Positions 27,383 through 36,976 of a DNA stretch of 64,000 bases are shown in pieces; positions within the stretch are counted from its first letter, which is position 1; each line of letters begins with the position of its first letter. Made by a program: the position numbers and the translations under genes. Below the pieces are notes generated by a model, which saw nothing but the letters and a program-made list of their open reading frames with translations, was not told the DNA's origin and did no database searches. Source of the stretch: Lachnospiraceae bacterium (GTDB lineage: Bacteria > Bacillota > Clostridia > Lachnospirales > Lachnospiraceae); contig JAAWEK010000007.1 of assembly GCA_022794265.1 (NCBI GenBank), positions 62,001-126,000 on the forward strand. Direction: 5' to 3'.

Positions 27383-28623
27383 TTACACAGGCGCCAAGAG
27401 GCACACAGGACTGGTACGGAAAAGAAATGCATAAGCGTACCGTAATTGAGAAAATCTGCCGGGAGACGGCAAAGACATATAATATAAAGGAAATTATCAC
27501 ACCAGTATTTGAACATACAGTATTATTCCAGCGGGGGGTGGGAGAGACAACAGACGTGGTGCAGAAGGAAATGTATACGTTTTTAGACAAGGGTGACAGA
27601 AGTATTACATTAAAGCCGGAAGGAACTGCCGGTGCCATCCGGGCCTATCTGGAACATAATATGTATGCGGAACCGGGGCCGGCAAAGCTGTTTTATGTTA
27701 CACCGGCCTTCCGCTATGAAAAGCCCCAGAGCGGAAGGCTGCGGCAGCATCATCAGTTCGGTGTGGAAATCGTCGGGTCGGAAAGTCCTATGGTAGAAGT
27801 AGAGCTGATAACTTTAATTTCTGATTTGATTAAAAAATTCGGACTGAAGGATGCAAAACTTCATATTAACAGTATCGGATGCACCGAATGCAGGAAGACT
27901 TATAATGAGGCGTTGTTGTCATATCTGCGGCAGCATGAGGAAGAACTGTGTCCGACCTGCCGGGAACGAATGTTAAAAAATCCGTTGCGTGTCATTGATT
28001 GTAAAGTGGATGCCTGCAAAAAAATCGTAGCCGGTGCGCCGCGGACCATCGAATATCTGGATGACGGATGCAGAGAGCATTTTGAAGAACTTAAGTCCGT
28101 ACTGGAATCTTTAAATATACCGTTTGAAGTGGATACTGGAATCGTAAGAGGTCTGGATTATTATACCAGAACGGTCTTTGAATTTGTCAATTCCGAAGGA
28201 TTTACCCTGTGCGGAGGCGGAAGATATGACGGACTGGTGCATGAAATCGATGAAAAGCAGAACATTCCGTCTGCCGGCTTTGGTATGGGACTGGAAAGAA
28301 TACTATATTTTCTGGAAAAGGAAAGAGTAGAACTGCCGGAGGAGGATAAGGTGGATTTGTATGTAGGTATTCTCGGCAAAGAAGCAAAAGCCAGAGCATA
28401 TCAGATTGTAAATCAGGTCCGGAACATGGGATTTATTGCAGAGACGGACTACATGGACCGGAGCGTAAAAGCCCAGATGAAATATGCCAATAAACTGGGA
28501 GCAAAATATACGGTTATTATTGGAGAAAATGAAATAAAGGAAAACCGGGTCATGGTAAAACGTATGGCAGACGGAGAGCAGACAAGCGTACTGCTGGATG
28601 AGATAGCAAGGCATTTGGTGTAA
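27379..28623 (+). CDS. hisS: histidyl-tRNA synthetase
   Basis: A 414-residue class II synthetase. [15 protein letters not shown] (motif 1/2 region), [18 protein letters not shown] (motif 2), [15 protein letters not shown] (the histidine A loop) and [13 protein letters not shown] (motif 3) are present. The anticodon-binding domain occupies the last 95 residues. Translationally coupled to the HD-GYP gene. Confidence 0.94.
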   Translation: MITQAPRGTQDWYGKEMHKRTVIEKICRETAKTYNIKEIITPVFEHTVLFQRGVGETTDVVQKEMYTFLDKGDRSITLKPEGTAGAIRAYLEHNMYAEPGPAKLFYVTPAFRYEKPQSGRLRQHHQFGVEIVGSESPMVEVELITLISDLIKKFGLKDAKLHINSIGCTECRKTYNEALLSYLRQHEEELCPTCRERMLKNPLRVIDCKVDACKKIVAGAPRTIEYLDDGCREHFEELKSVLESLNIPFEVDTGIVRGLDYYTRTVFEFVNSEGFTLCGGGRYDGLVHEIDEKQNIPSAGFGMGLERILYFLEKERVELPEEDKVDLYVGILGKEAKARAYQIVNQVRNMGFIAETDYMDRSVKAQMKYANKLGAKYTVIIGENEIKENRVMVKRMADGEQTSVLLDEIARHLV

Positions 28624-28706
28624 ATCAAAACAGGATTATTGTTTGAACAATTCGGGTTTCATAATGACCTATGAAGCATGAAATAAAGGAAAGGATAGTT
28701 ACGATT

Positions 28707-30497
28707 ATGGCTGAATCAATGCAGGGACTGAAAAGAAGTCACAGATGTACAGAATTATCAAATCAAAATATTGGAGAAACCGTTACGGTTATGGGGTGGG
28801 TTGGCAGAAGAAGAAATCTTGGAAGTCTGATATTTGTGGATTTAAGAGACCGTTCTGGTATTCTGCAGATTATATTTGATGAGAAAGATGTGAAGGCAGA
28901 AGGGTTTGCCAAAGCGGAAACCCTTAGAAATGAATTTGTAATAGCTGTAGAGGGCAGGGTGCAGAAACGGGAAGGTGCCATAAATGAAAATCTGGAAACG
29001 GGAGATATTGAAATACGGGCGACCTCTCTGCGGATTCTTTCGGAAGCACTGACACCGCCGTTTCCAATTGAAGACGGCGTAGCGGTAAAGGATGATTTAA
29101 GATTAAAATACCGGTATCTGGATTTGAGAAAGCCGCGTCTGCAGAAAAATCTGAAACTAAGAAGCGATGTGACTACACTGGTGCGCTCGTTTTTGGCAGA
29201 AGAGGGATTTTTGGAAATTGAAACGCCGATGCTGACCAAAAGCACACCGGAGGGAGCCAGGGATTATCTGGTGCCAAGCCGTGTCCATCCGGGCAATTAT
29301 TATGCGTTGCCCCAGTCGCCCCAGTTATTTAAGCAGTTATTGATGTGTTCGGGATATGACAGGTATATGCAGATTGCGAAATGTTTCCGGGATGAGGATT
29401 TAAGAGCGGACCGCCAGCCGGAGTTTACCCAGATAGACATGGAATTATCATTTGTCGACACTGATGACGTTATTGATGTAAATGAACGGTTACTGGCAAG
29501 GCTTTGGAAGGATATTCTGGGAATAGAGATTCAGACTCCGTTCCGGCGGATTACCTGGCAGGAAGCCATGGACCGGTATGGTTCCGATAAGCCGGATACC
29601 AGATTCGGAATGGAATTAAAAGATATTTCGGATGTGGTAAAGAACTGCGGATTTTCTGTATTTACCGGAGCCATAGAAACCGGCGGTTCCGTTCGTGCAA
29701 TAAATGCAGAAGGACAGGGCAATATGCCGAGGAAGAAGATTGATGCACTGGTGGAATTTGCCAAAACTTATGGGGCGAAAGGACTGGCATATCTGGCAGT
29801 CAATGAGGACGGAACCTATAAATCTTCGTTTGCAAAGTTTATGACCGAAGAGGAATTGTCTGAGATTGTGCAGCGTTTGGAAGGAAAGCCGGGAGATTTG
29901 CTGTTATTTGCAGCGGATAAAAATAAAGTGGTTTATGATGTGCTGGGAGCCCTGCGCTGTGAACTGGCAAAGAATCTGGAACTGCTGGACAAGGATACCT
30001 GGCATTTCCTTTGGGTAACGGAATTTCCGTTGTTGGAGTATTCAGAGGAACAGGAGAGGTATGTGGCAATGCATCATCCGTTTACCATGCCGATGGAAGA
30101 GGATCTGGAACTGCTGGATACCAATCCGGGAGCAGTCAGGGCAAAAGCTTATGATATTGTCTTAAACGGTACGGAACTTGGAGGCGGCAGTGTAAGAATC
30201 CACCAGAGCGATGTTCAGGAAAAGATGTTTGAAGTTTTGGGATTTACAAAGGAAAGTGCATATGAGCGTTTTGGATTTCTGCTGAATGCATTTAAATACG
30301 GGGTACCGCCTCATGCCGGGCTGGCATTCGGACTGGACCGTCTGGTTATGCATATGACAAAAGAGGATAGTATCCGGGATACCATAGCATTCCCGAAGGT
30401 AAAAGATGCCTCCTGTCTGATGACGGATGCACCGAATTTGGTTGATGAAAAACAGTTGGAGGAACTGTATCTGCAGTCCACATACCATGAAGAGTGA
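28707..30497 (+). CDS. aspS: aspartyl-tRNA synthetase (bacterial type)
   Basis: A 596-residue enzyme: N-terminal OB fold (GWVGRRRNLGSLIFVDLRDR), class II core with FRDEDLRADRQPEFTQID and GLAFGLDRLVMHM, and the bacterial GAD insertion in the middle. The start is taken as ATG 28707 (MAESMQGL), since AAAGGA lies 11 bp upstream and homologues begin this way; an in-frame ATG at 28671 lacks a site. Followed by a terminator. Confidence 0.94.
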   Translation: MAESMQGLKRSHRCTELSNQNIGETVTVMGWVGRRRNLGSLIFVDLRDRSGILQIIFDEKDVKAEGFAKAETLRNEFVIAVEGRVQKREGAINENLETGDIEIRATSLRILSEALTPPFPIEDGVAVKDDLRLKYRYLDLRKPRLQKNLKLRSDVTTLVRSFLAEEGFLEIETPMLTKSTPEGARDYLVPSRVHPGNYYALPQSPQLFKQLLMCSGYDRYMQIAKCFRDEDLRADRQPEFTQIDMELSFVDTDDVIDVNERLLARLWKDILGIEIQTPFRRITWQEAMDRYGSDKPDTRFGMELKDISDVVKNCGFSVFTGAIETGGSVRAINAEGQGNMPRKKIDALVEFAKTYGAKGLAYLAVNEDGTYKSSFAKFMTEEELSEIVQRLEGKPGDLLLFAADKNKVVYDVLGALRCELAKNLELLDKDTWHFLWVTEFPLLEYSEEQERYVAMHHPFTMPMEEDLELLDTNPGAVRAKAYDIVLNGTELGGGSVRIHQSDVQEKMFEVLGFTKESAYERFGFLLNAFKYGVPPHAGLAFGLDRLVMHMTKEDSIRDTIAFPKVKDASCLMTDAPNLVDEKQLEELYLQSTYHEE

Positions 30498-30510
30498 TTC
30501 ATGGCATGAA

Positions 30511-30556
30511 AACAGGGGTTCTGGCAATCTGACCTGCCGGAACCTTTGTTTTTTTA
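30511..30556 (+). terminator. intrinsic terminator after aspS
   Basis: AACAGGGGTTCTGGCA (30511-30526) pairs with TGCCGGAACCTTTGTT (30535-30550), and a T run completes it. It separates the aminoacyl-tRNA synthetase genes from the next locus. Confidence 0.85.
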
Positions 30557-30598
30557 TCAAATAAAGATTAAAATTATATTAACATAAAAAGAAAAATC

Positions 30599-30627
30599 TT
30601 GTATTATGTCGAATTTTGTTGTAAAAT
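30599..30627 (+). promoter_or_regulatory. possible promoter of the 30704-49831 locus
   Basis: TTGTAT at 30599-30604, a 17-bp spacer and TAAAAT at 30622-30627, in an AT-rich 145-bp gap after the aspS terminator. It is the only good candidate before the long co-directional run. Confidence 0.5.
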
Positions 30628-30703
30628 TATTGTAGTTTTGTAAGAATAATTAACACTATATTCACATTTTTCCCTTTTTTCATTTGAGAGGTATGGTAGT
30701 AAT

Positions 30704-31363
30704 ATGATTACGGAAGATAAAAGTAAAGTTAAATCCGGCAGAATCTATGAATATCTTACATTGGATGCAGTATATGGGCTGATACCGATAAAATTAAGAC
30801 TGCATATGCAGAGAGTTGTATCATATTGTGAGATTATGACCCAGTACATAGAGCGTGACATACGCTTTTTAAAAAGCATAGACAGAGAATTTTATCAGCA
30901 TACCCATGAGGTATTCCGGTATCATGATCTGGGTTATGCTTTTGTTCCGTGGAAACTGTATGGAACGGATGAAGAAATCAGGGAGCATGTTGATCTGGCA
31001 GAAGAGGCTTTTGAACGGGTTATTTATCACGATTGTTCGGACTTCGTATATAAAAAAGCTATGGAATGTGCCATTTACCATCACGAAAACTATGATGGAA
31101 GCGGATACCCGAAGGGACTGAAAGGAGAATCGATTCCTTTTACCGCCAGAATATGTGCAGTTGCGGACAGCTATGATCATCTGGTGACAAGGTATCCTTA
31201 TGGCAGAAGCGAAGGAAATTCGGAAATCATTAAAAGAATAGCAGAGGAATCCGGAAAACAGTTTCAGCCGGAGCTGGTAGAAGTACTGATAAACTGTGCC
31301 GGGAAATTCAGAAAACAGGACTGGCACAATGGTCTCTGCAGGAAGGAAGTTCTGCACAAATAA
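30704..31363 (+). CDS. HD-GYP domain protein heading the surface-fibre locus
   Basis: A 219-residue stand-alone HD-GYP protein. The HD pair is in FRYHDLGYAF, followed by [20 protein letters not shown] with the full GYP signature and ARICAVADSYDHL. The expected activity is c-di-GMP hydrolysis in the cytoplasm. It lies 23 bp before the first membrane-anchored protein of the fibre locus and shares its apparent promoter. That suggests it tunes c-di-GMP for that locus. Sequence differs substantially from the HD-GYP protein at 26768, so the two are not recent duplicates. Confidence 0.8.
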   Translation: MITEDKSKVKSGRIYEYLTLDAVYGLIPIKLRLHMQRVVSYCEIMTQYIERDIRFLKSIDREFYQHTHEVFRYHDLGYAFVPWKLYGTDEEIREHVDLAEEAFERVIYHDCSDFVYKKAMECAIYHHENYDGSGYPKGLKGESIPFTARICAVADSYDHLVTRYPYGRSEGNSEIIKRIAEESGKQFQPELVEVLINCAGKFRKQDWHNGLCRKEVLHK

Positions 31364-31386
31364 AATTTTAGACAGGAATGGGTGAT

Positions 31387-32268
31387 ATGATGGAGCAGGC
31401 GTTGACCATTCTGTTACGTATGAAATATTGGTTTAAGGAAGTGGGGTTGGGAATCCGGAACGTATTTCGGAGAAATTCCGTTAAGAAGATTATCCGGGTC
31501 TGTCTGGTGCTGATAGGAATATTATTTGTAATTGCAATTTTTTATCATCATTTAGGAAATTTTGTTGTTACTATAGACCCATCGCTTCAAAAGAAAGGGG
31601 TATATCTTTCCACTACGGAAAAATTTAATGATTTAAGAGTTAAACTTTTCGGTAGTGCATTGAAAGAATGCAACAATATTAATATAGCAGATATACCTTT
31701 GGATATTGACCAATATGAAGGAACGCATAACGGAAAGAATTATGTGGCTTATACATTTTACGTACGTAACGAAGGAAAAGAAACAATCAGTTATGAGTAT
31801 AATCTGACTGTGGGAGATAGTAGCAAAGGGGTGGAGGAAGCAGCATGGATTATGATGTTCAAAAATGGAAAACAGCAGGTATATGCCAAGGAGCGGGCAG
31901 ATAAAACACCGGAGCGGCAATATGCATATCTGAAGTATCCAATTATGGAGCAGGCGGATGAAACCATAAAACAAAGTGTTTTATTAAGCGAAGAGAACAG
32001 AGGATATCTGACAAATGCTGATATTGAGCGGCTGGGGATTCTGGATATTGACGGTTTGTATGAACTGCGGGCGAATCCGTTTATGTCTGATTCCCTGATT
32101 ACCAGAGGAATCGTCACAGATGTAAAGCCAAAAGAATATGACCGTTATACGGTTGTCATATGGCTGGAAGGGGAAGACCCGGACTGTGTGGATGCTATTA
32201 AGGGCGGATTCATTGAACTGAGAATGAGCTTCAGTATTATCGATGTGGAAGAAGAAACGGAAGAATAA
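31387..32268 (+). CDS. membrane-anchored protein of the fibre locus
   Basis: A 293-residue protein with one transmembrane helix (about residues 32-58) after a basic cytoplasmic start, and a roughly 235-residue outside domain. The domain has an Ig-like beta pattern (NYVAYTFYVRNEGKETISYEYNL) reminiscent of TasA/camelysin proteins. It ends with a motif, IWLEGEDPDCVDAI, that recurs in the next protein. Not identified beyond that. The start ATG 31387 is favoured over 31378 by distance to AGGA. It may be a fibre component or an anchor/minor subunit. Confidence 0.6.
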   Translation: MMEQALTILLRMKYWFKEVGLGIRNVFRRNSVKKIIRVCLVLIGILFVIAIFYHHLGNFVVTIDPSLQKKGVYLSTTEKFNDLRVKLFGSALKECNNINIADIPLDIDQYEGTHNGKNYVAYTFYVRNEGKETISYEYNLTVGDSSKGVEEAAWIMMFKNGKQQVYAKERADKTPERQYAYLKYPIMEQADETIKQSVLLSEENRGYLTNADIERLGILDIDGLYELRANPFMSDSLITRGIVTDVKPKEYDRYTVVIWLEGEDPDCVDAIKGGFIELRMSFSIIDVEEETEE

Positions 32269-32289
32269 ATAAATGGAAAGGAAATGCTT

Positions 32290-33165
32290 ATGTTCAATCG
32301 AAAATTAAAAAATGAGAATAAGAAATCAAAGAGACAGAAAATTATTACCAGTATCGTTACGGTATTGTCCAGTGTGGCGTTATTCACAACCGCTACCTAT
32401 GCATGGTTTGCGCTGACCAATTCACCGCAGGTAAGCCAGCTGACGTTAAAGGCAGGAACCAGTGGCAGTCTTCAGATATGCAATACACAGAATGGGAATT
32501 TTGGGGATACGATTACTTTGGATGTTCCGTCACAGAGTTGTCTGAAACCTATTACGACGCTGGACGGCACCCGGTTTTATAAACCGGTGTACGGACCGGA
32601 CGGCATGGTGTCAGGCATTGAACCTTCTGCGCTGTCAGGAGCGGAATTAGCTAATATAAGCAATAAGACGGAGGCAAACGGCGGTTATGTGATTCAGAAA
32701 ACTTTTTATTTAAGGGCAACAACGGAAGCATCCGTTGCTTTATCGGAGGTGGATGTAAGACTGGCAGCACCTCATGGAACCACACAGGGAACAAAGATAA
32801 CAAATGCGGATTCCAGCCGGGCGGCAGAAGCGGTTCGGATTAGTTTTACCTGTAACGGAAAAACGGTTATTCTGGAACCAAATGCAGATGCACAGGTTCC
32901 GGGAAGAACGGCACAGACTGCTTTGACCGGATTTGCAAATGTTTCCACAATGAAACAGTCGTCCTCCAATTTTATGTTTGCGGCAGCCGGAAGCGGCACT
33001 TATGATAAGGTTGCATCAGATGAGTTATTCCGGATACCGGTAAATACGGCGGTGCCGGTAACCATGACCGTGTGGCTGGAGGGTGCGGACCCGGATTGTA
33101 TCAATGCAATCATGGGAAATCTGATTAATGCACAGATACGGTTTATCAGCACGGATATGAGTTAA
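32290..33165 (+). CDS. TasA/camelysin-like secreted protein
   Basis: A 291-residue protein with a basic N-terminus, a hydrophobic segment and the boundary TTATYAWFALTN at about residues 34-45. This strongly resembles SipW-processed signal regions of camelysin/TasA proteins in Clostridia. The mature part is Thr/Ser/Ala-rich and beta-predicted, ending in VWLEGADPDCINAI, shared with the preceding protein. A SipW-like peptidase is encoded at 36377. It is probably the most abundant fibre-like candidate of the locus. ATG 32290 chosen by AAAGGA spacing. Confidence 0.65.
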   Translation: MFNRKLKNENKKSKRQKIITSIVTVLSSVALFTTATYAWFALTNSPQVSQLTLKAGTSGSLQICNTQNGNFGDTITLDVPSQSCLKPITTLDGTRFYKPVYGPDGMVSGIEPSALSGAELANISNKTEANGGYVIQKTFYLRATTEASVALSEVDVRLAAPHGTTQGTKITNADSSRAAEAVRISFTCNGKTVILEPNADAQVPGRTAQTALTGFANVSTMKQSSSNFMFAAAGSGTYDKVASDELFRIPVNTAVPVTMTVWLEGADPDCINAIMGNLINAQIRFISTDMS

Positions 33166-33202
33166 ATTACCAAATAAATACTAAGAGAAAGCAGGACAAG
33201 AT

Positions 33203-34807
33203 ATGAACGCATTTTTTAATTACTATTATGATTTGATTTGTGCGATAGGCAGAAATATCTGGTCAATCATCAGGAATCTTCTGGTTGGAATTGTGGAATT
33301 ATTCAATGTTTCATTCTATTACAAGATTTTTGTATCTTATAAAGAGAAATTTGGTGTTCCGGGATGGGTTATGTTTGTTATCGCTTCCCTGCTCATGCTT
33401 GTAGTTCTGGTTTTGCTGGGATACTTACTTTACAGGCTTATACGGAGATTTCTGAAATTTAAACAGCCGATTAAAGAAAATGAAGAATTAAAAGATGAAA
33501 TTACCAGATTAAATCATGAAATGTATAAATTGAGTTATGAAAGAGATAAGATACTGGCATTACAGGTTTCCAATCTGGGAATGGAAGTGAACCGGGATTT
33601 ATTACCGGTATCCGAAGAAGATATAAATTCCGAAAATTCTGATCCGGGTGACGGCGTACTGGTCAATCTGGATGACGATGATCCGATTAAAGTTGTGGTT
33701 GAAACTGCTGAAGATGACAGCAATATGAGATTTAACCGTCTGACGCTGGTGGATCGTTATTATCAGTCGGAGGCATATCAGAAGCCGGAGTATAATAATG
33801 ATATCAGCCTGGAAGATATGTGTAAGGATTTCAGAAACTTTTCGGCATCCAAACTGGGATTATATTACGATCTGGACCTGATTAAGTTTTTTATAGCTGC
33901 ATTGGGAGCCACAAAGATGATTATTCTACAGGGTATTTCCGGTACTGGTAAAACCTCCCTTGCATATGCGTTTGGACAATATATCTGCAGACCGTCTGTA
34001 ATCTGTCCGGTTCAGCCGGCATGGAGAGACCGTACGGAGTTATTTGGATATTTTAATGAATTTACAAAAAAATTCAATGAAACCGAATTTTTAAAAACAA
34101 TTTACGAAGCAAATTATTATGACGATATGCAGGTAATCGTACTGGATGAAATGAATATTGCCAGAGTGGAATATTACTTTGCGGAGATGCTGTCAATTTT
34201 GGAAATGCCCCGGGTGGAAGAGCGGGAAATCAGCATTGTTTCCTCTGTCTGGCCGAATGATCCGGAGAAACTGAGAGAAGGCAAACTTTTCATATCTCCG
34301 AACGTATGGTATATCGGAACTATTAATAATGATGATTCTACATTTGCTGTGGCAGATAAGGTATATGACAGAGCCATTCCGATTGATCTGGATACTAAAG
34401 CGGCAAGGTTTGATGCTCCGAATACGGAGCCGATGCGTGTAACATATCAGCATGTGGAAGAACTGTTTGAAAAAGCCAAAGTAAAATATTCAATGTCAGA
34501 GATTAACAAAGCAAAACTGGGAGAAGTGGACGACTATGTTATTAAACATTTCAGAATGACCTTTGGTAACCGTATCTTAAAACAGATCTATGATTTTGTT
34601 CCATGTTATGTTGCCTGCGGCGGTACGGAAATCGATGCTATTGATTTTATGCTGGCGAAAAAAATATTAAGGAAATTCAGTTCTCTGAATCTGGGATATA
34701 TTAGAGATGAGGTTGACGGATTTATTGCGTTTTTAAATGACACATTCGGATATGAAAATATGAACATAAGCAAGGAATATTTACTGAGGCTGAAAAAACT
34801 GGTATAA
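33203..34807 (+). CDS. membrane-anchored McrB-like AAA+ ATPase
   Basis: A 534-residue protein. A transmembrane helix (about residues 52-75) and a coiled coil (about 85-115) precede an acidic linker and the ATPase. Walker A is GISGTGKTS (residues 244-252) and Walker B is VIVLDEMNIARVEYYFAEML, the McrB-type DEMN signature. McrB is normally a GTPase in restriction systems, but here there is no DNA-recognition domain, the protein is membrane-tethered and the neighbours are secretion genes. It is paired with a McrC/DUF2357-like gene 67 bp downstream. The likely role is a remodelling ATPase for assembly or export; this is inference. Confidence 0.75.
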   Translation: MNAFFNYYYDLICAIGRNIWSIIRNLLVGIVELFNVSFYYKIFVSYKEKFGVPGWVMFVIASLLMLVVLVLLGYLLYRLIRRFLKFKQPIKENEELKDEITRLNHEMYKLSYERDKILALQVSNLGMEVNRDLLPVSEEDINSENSDPGDGVLVNLDDDDPIKVVVETAEDDSNMRFNRLTLVDRYYQSEAYQKPEYNNDISLEDMCKDFRNFSASKLGLYYDLDLIKFFIAALGATKMIILQGISGTGKTSLAYAFGQYICRPSVICPVQPAWRDRTELFGYFNEFTKKFNETEFLKTIYEANYYDDMQVIVLDEMNIARVEYYFAEMLSILEMPRVEEREISIVSSVWPNDPEKLREGKLFISPNVWYIGTINNDDSTFAVADKVYDRAIPIDLDTKAARFDAPNTEPMRVTYQHVEELFEKAKVKYSMSEINKAKLGEVDDYVIKHFRMTFGNRILKQIYDFVPCYVACGGTEIDAIDFMLAKKILRKFSSLNLGYIRDEVDGFIAFLNDTFGYENMNISKEYLLRLKKLV

Positions 34808-34874
34808 GTGAGACCCCCGGGAACAGGCCGGAAGTGTTTGTGCCGGTTTGAAATACAGACACATATAGAAAGGC

Positions 34875-36380
34875 ATGGAGATAGGCTTGGAAAATGTAAC
34901 AGAAGAACTTTATAAAAGATTTCAAGAAAATTTTGTAGCTACTGCAAAAGATAATCCGTTTTATAAATATTATTATAATCTGTTGGATACCGGAACCGTA
35001 TATAGTAAATTTTTCAATCGTAAATTACTGAAGGAAATTGATGAAGAATGGGTAACAGCAGTAGAAACGGCCCTTCCGCATATTCAGTATGTTATTGACC
35101 ATCCGAGAACATTTATAGAGGAAGACAGACAGATTGTCAGTGTAGCGGTTGCTAAAAAGTTTACAGTTGAATCCATCCGGCATATGGCGCAGCATTCGGA
35201 GATGGTTGACCGGATAAAACCCGATGGGATGGTGGAGCCCAATAAGGTCCTGAATATATTTAAGGAAGAAAGTCTGAATACCTATGAAAACCGTTTTATC
35301 AATACGCTGTTGAAGGAATTAAGGGATTTTGTCAACAAACGTGCGGAGGTAATCTTTGAGCGGAGCAAAAATGAAGACGGTGTCAGACTGGATATTGACG
35401 GAACCATTGATAATTATTCGGAAGTTGTCACCTATAAGCTGGAGATGCGTATCCGGGAAAAGCAGACGGATATGTCCAATGATAAAGAAAACCTGAATAT
35501 ATTTAACCGGGTATCTTCTCTGCACAGGCAGGTGAACGATATGGCATCTTCAGGTTTTATGCTTTCCATGATGCCTTATCCCCTTGTAAAACATCCGGTG
35601 GTAAAAACCAATGCTATAGCCAAAAATATTCATTATAAAGAATGTTATAATTTGTGGAATTTTATTCATTCCTATGAGCGCATCGGATATAAGGTGGAAC
35701 TCATCGAACAGGACCCGGTCATAAACAAAAAGTTTGAAGAAGACATTTATAATTTTATGCTTCTGAATTATGTAATTCTTCGGGAGCATATGACAAATAA
35801 GGATATTCTGAGGCTTGACAAAGGGCTGAAACCGAAGGAATATACGGTGAATTATATTCAGCAGTTTGTAAAGGAACTGGTGTATGAATATGATATATCT
35901 GAATCCGATTTAAAACAGCTGCTTCTGTCTGAGCTGGTAAAAGCCCAGTCCGAAAAGCGTGAGATTTTGAAAAAGGCAGAAGAGATTAAGACAAGGGCAG
36001 AGGGCAAGATTAAGGCAGCAGAAGAAAATTCCCTGGACAGCTGGAATACCTTCTTAAAGGCACAAAAGCAGGAAACTGATGTAAAGGAAGAAGCAGAGAT
36101 TTCAAAGAGTACGCTGACAAAACGGGAAAAAGACAGACTACGGAAAGCAAAAAACCAGAAGAAGAAACAACAGCAGAAAGAGCAGGAAGAGCAGCGCAGA
36201 CTGAAACAGCAGAAAGCGCAGGAGGAACGGATTGCGGCGGAAAAAGTTGAAGCAAAGGCTTCCGGACACGAAGAGAATGATACTGGAAACGGTGGAGCAG
36301 AAATTGAAACCGTAACGGCTCAGAATGACAGACCAGCTAAAAAAACGGGTTGGTTTGCAAGATTTAGAAATAAAACATGA
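34875..36380 (+). CDS. McrC/DUF2357-like partner of the AAA+ ATPase
   Basis: A 501-residue soluble protein. The central NTYENRFINTLLKELRDFV is the conserved stretch seen in McrC/DUF2357-type partners of McrB ATPases. Instead of a recognisable PD-(D/E)XK nuclease, the C-terminal 145 residues are a highly charged Lys/Glu/Gln coiled coil with a basic end. That argues against a nuclease and for a scaffold or adaptor. The stop overlaps the sipW start as ATGA, so ATPase partner and signal peptidase are translationally coupled. The start may be ATG 34875 or TTG 34887. Family call by eye only. Confidence 0.55.
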   Translation: MEIGLENVTEELYKRFQENFVATAKDNPFYKYYYNLLDTGTVYSKFFNRKLLKEIDEEWVTAVETALPHIQYVIDHPRTFIEEDRQIVSVAVAKKFTVESIRHMAQHSEMVDRIKPDGMVEPNKVLNIFKEESLNTYENRFINTLLKELRDFVNKRAEVIFERSKNEDGVRLDIDGTIDNYSEVVTYKLEMRIREKQTDMSNDKENLNIFNRVSSLHRQVNDMASSGFMLSMMPYPLVKHPVVKTNAIAKNIHYKECYNLWNFIHSYERIGYKVELIEQDPVINKKFEEDIYNFMLLNYVILREHMTNKDILRLDKGLKPKEYTVNYIQQFVKELVYEYDISESDLKQLLLSELVKAQSEKREILKKAEEIKTRAEGKIKAAEENSLDSWNTFLKAQKQETDVKEEAEISKSTLTKREKDRLRKAKNQKKKQQQKEQEEQRRLKQQKAQEERIAAEKVEAKASGHEENDTGNGGAEIETVTAQNDRPAKKTGWFARFRNKT

Positions 36381-36976
36381 AAAAAAATTCTTTAAAAATA
36401 TTTCATTTGTTTGTTGACATATTATTTGTCGGATTTATGCTTACATTTGGTTATATCTTTTTTACGGTATATTATGGGCAGGTTCCGAATCTGTTTGGAT
36501 ATCATTTTTTAAGGGTTATCAGTACCAGTATGACACCGGTGATTGATGAAGGCGACTGTATTGTTGTAAAAAGCATAGCTGCCCACCGGCTGGAGGTGGG
36601 GGATATTATAACCTTTCATTCGGAAGACCCGTATATATACGGATATTTAAATACCCACAGAATTGTGAGTATTGAAACGGATGAGAATGATAATCTTGTA
36701 TTTCATACCAAAGGGGATGCCAACAGCGGAGAAGATGTCTACACGGTAAAAGAAGAAAATATTATTGGAAAATACTGCGGGGAACTGGCATTTGGAGAAC
36801 TTCTGACGAAAGGGCTTTCCTTATTATCCAACCAGAAAATATATTTCATGGTAGTTATGATGCCGATTTTGCTTTGTATGATAAGCAGTATTGTTTCCAT
36901 CATCAGGATTCTGTTTGAAGATGAAACGGAAATAGAATCCATTGAGAATATAGAAGAGCAGGGAGGTCGGAAATGA
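36377..36976 (+). CDS. sipW: SipW-like signal peptidase I
   Basis: A 199-residue membrane protease of the archaeal/ER type. Catalytic Ser51 lies in ISTSMTPVIDEGDCIVVK, and His94 (LNTHRIVSI) takes the place of the Lys used by standard bacterial enzymes; the GDANSGED box follows. Transmembrane helices are at about 9-31 and near 155-178. SipW enzymes process TasA/camelysin precursors. It overlaps the genes on both sides by four bases, in the middle of five candidate substrates. Confidence 0.88.
   Translation: MKKNSLKIFHLFVDILFVGFMLTFGYIFFTVYYGQVPNLFGYHFLRVISTSMTPVIDEGDCIVVKSIAAHRLEVGDIITFHSEDPYIYGYLNTHRIVSIETDENDNLVFHTKGDANSGEDVYTVKEENIIGKYCGELAFGELLTKGLSLLSNQKIYFMVVMMPILLCMISSIVSIIRILFEDETEIESIENIEEQGGRK

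Noticed and set aside
33203-36380. McrBC-type restriction system
   Set aside because: Membrane anchor in the ATPase, no visible nuclease in the partner and four-base coupling to sipW argue for a secretion-linked role; kept as a finding but not annotated as restriction.
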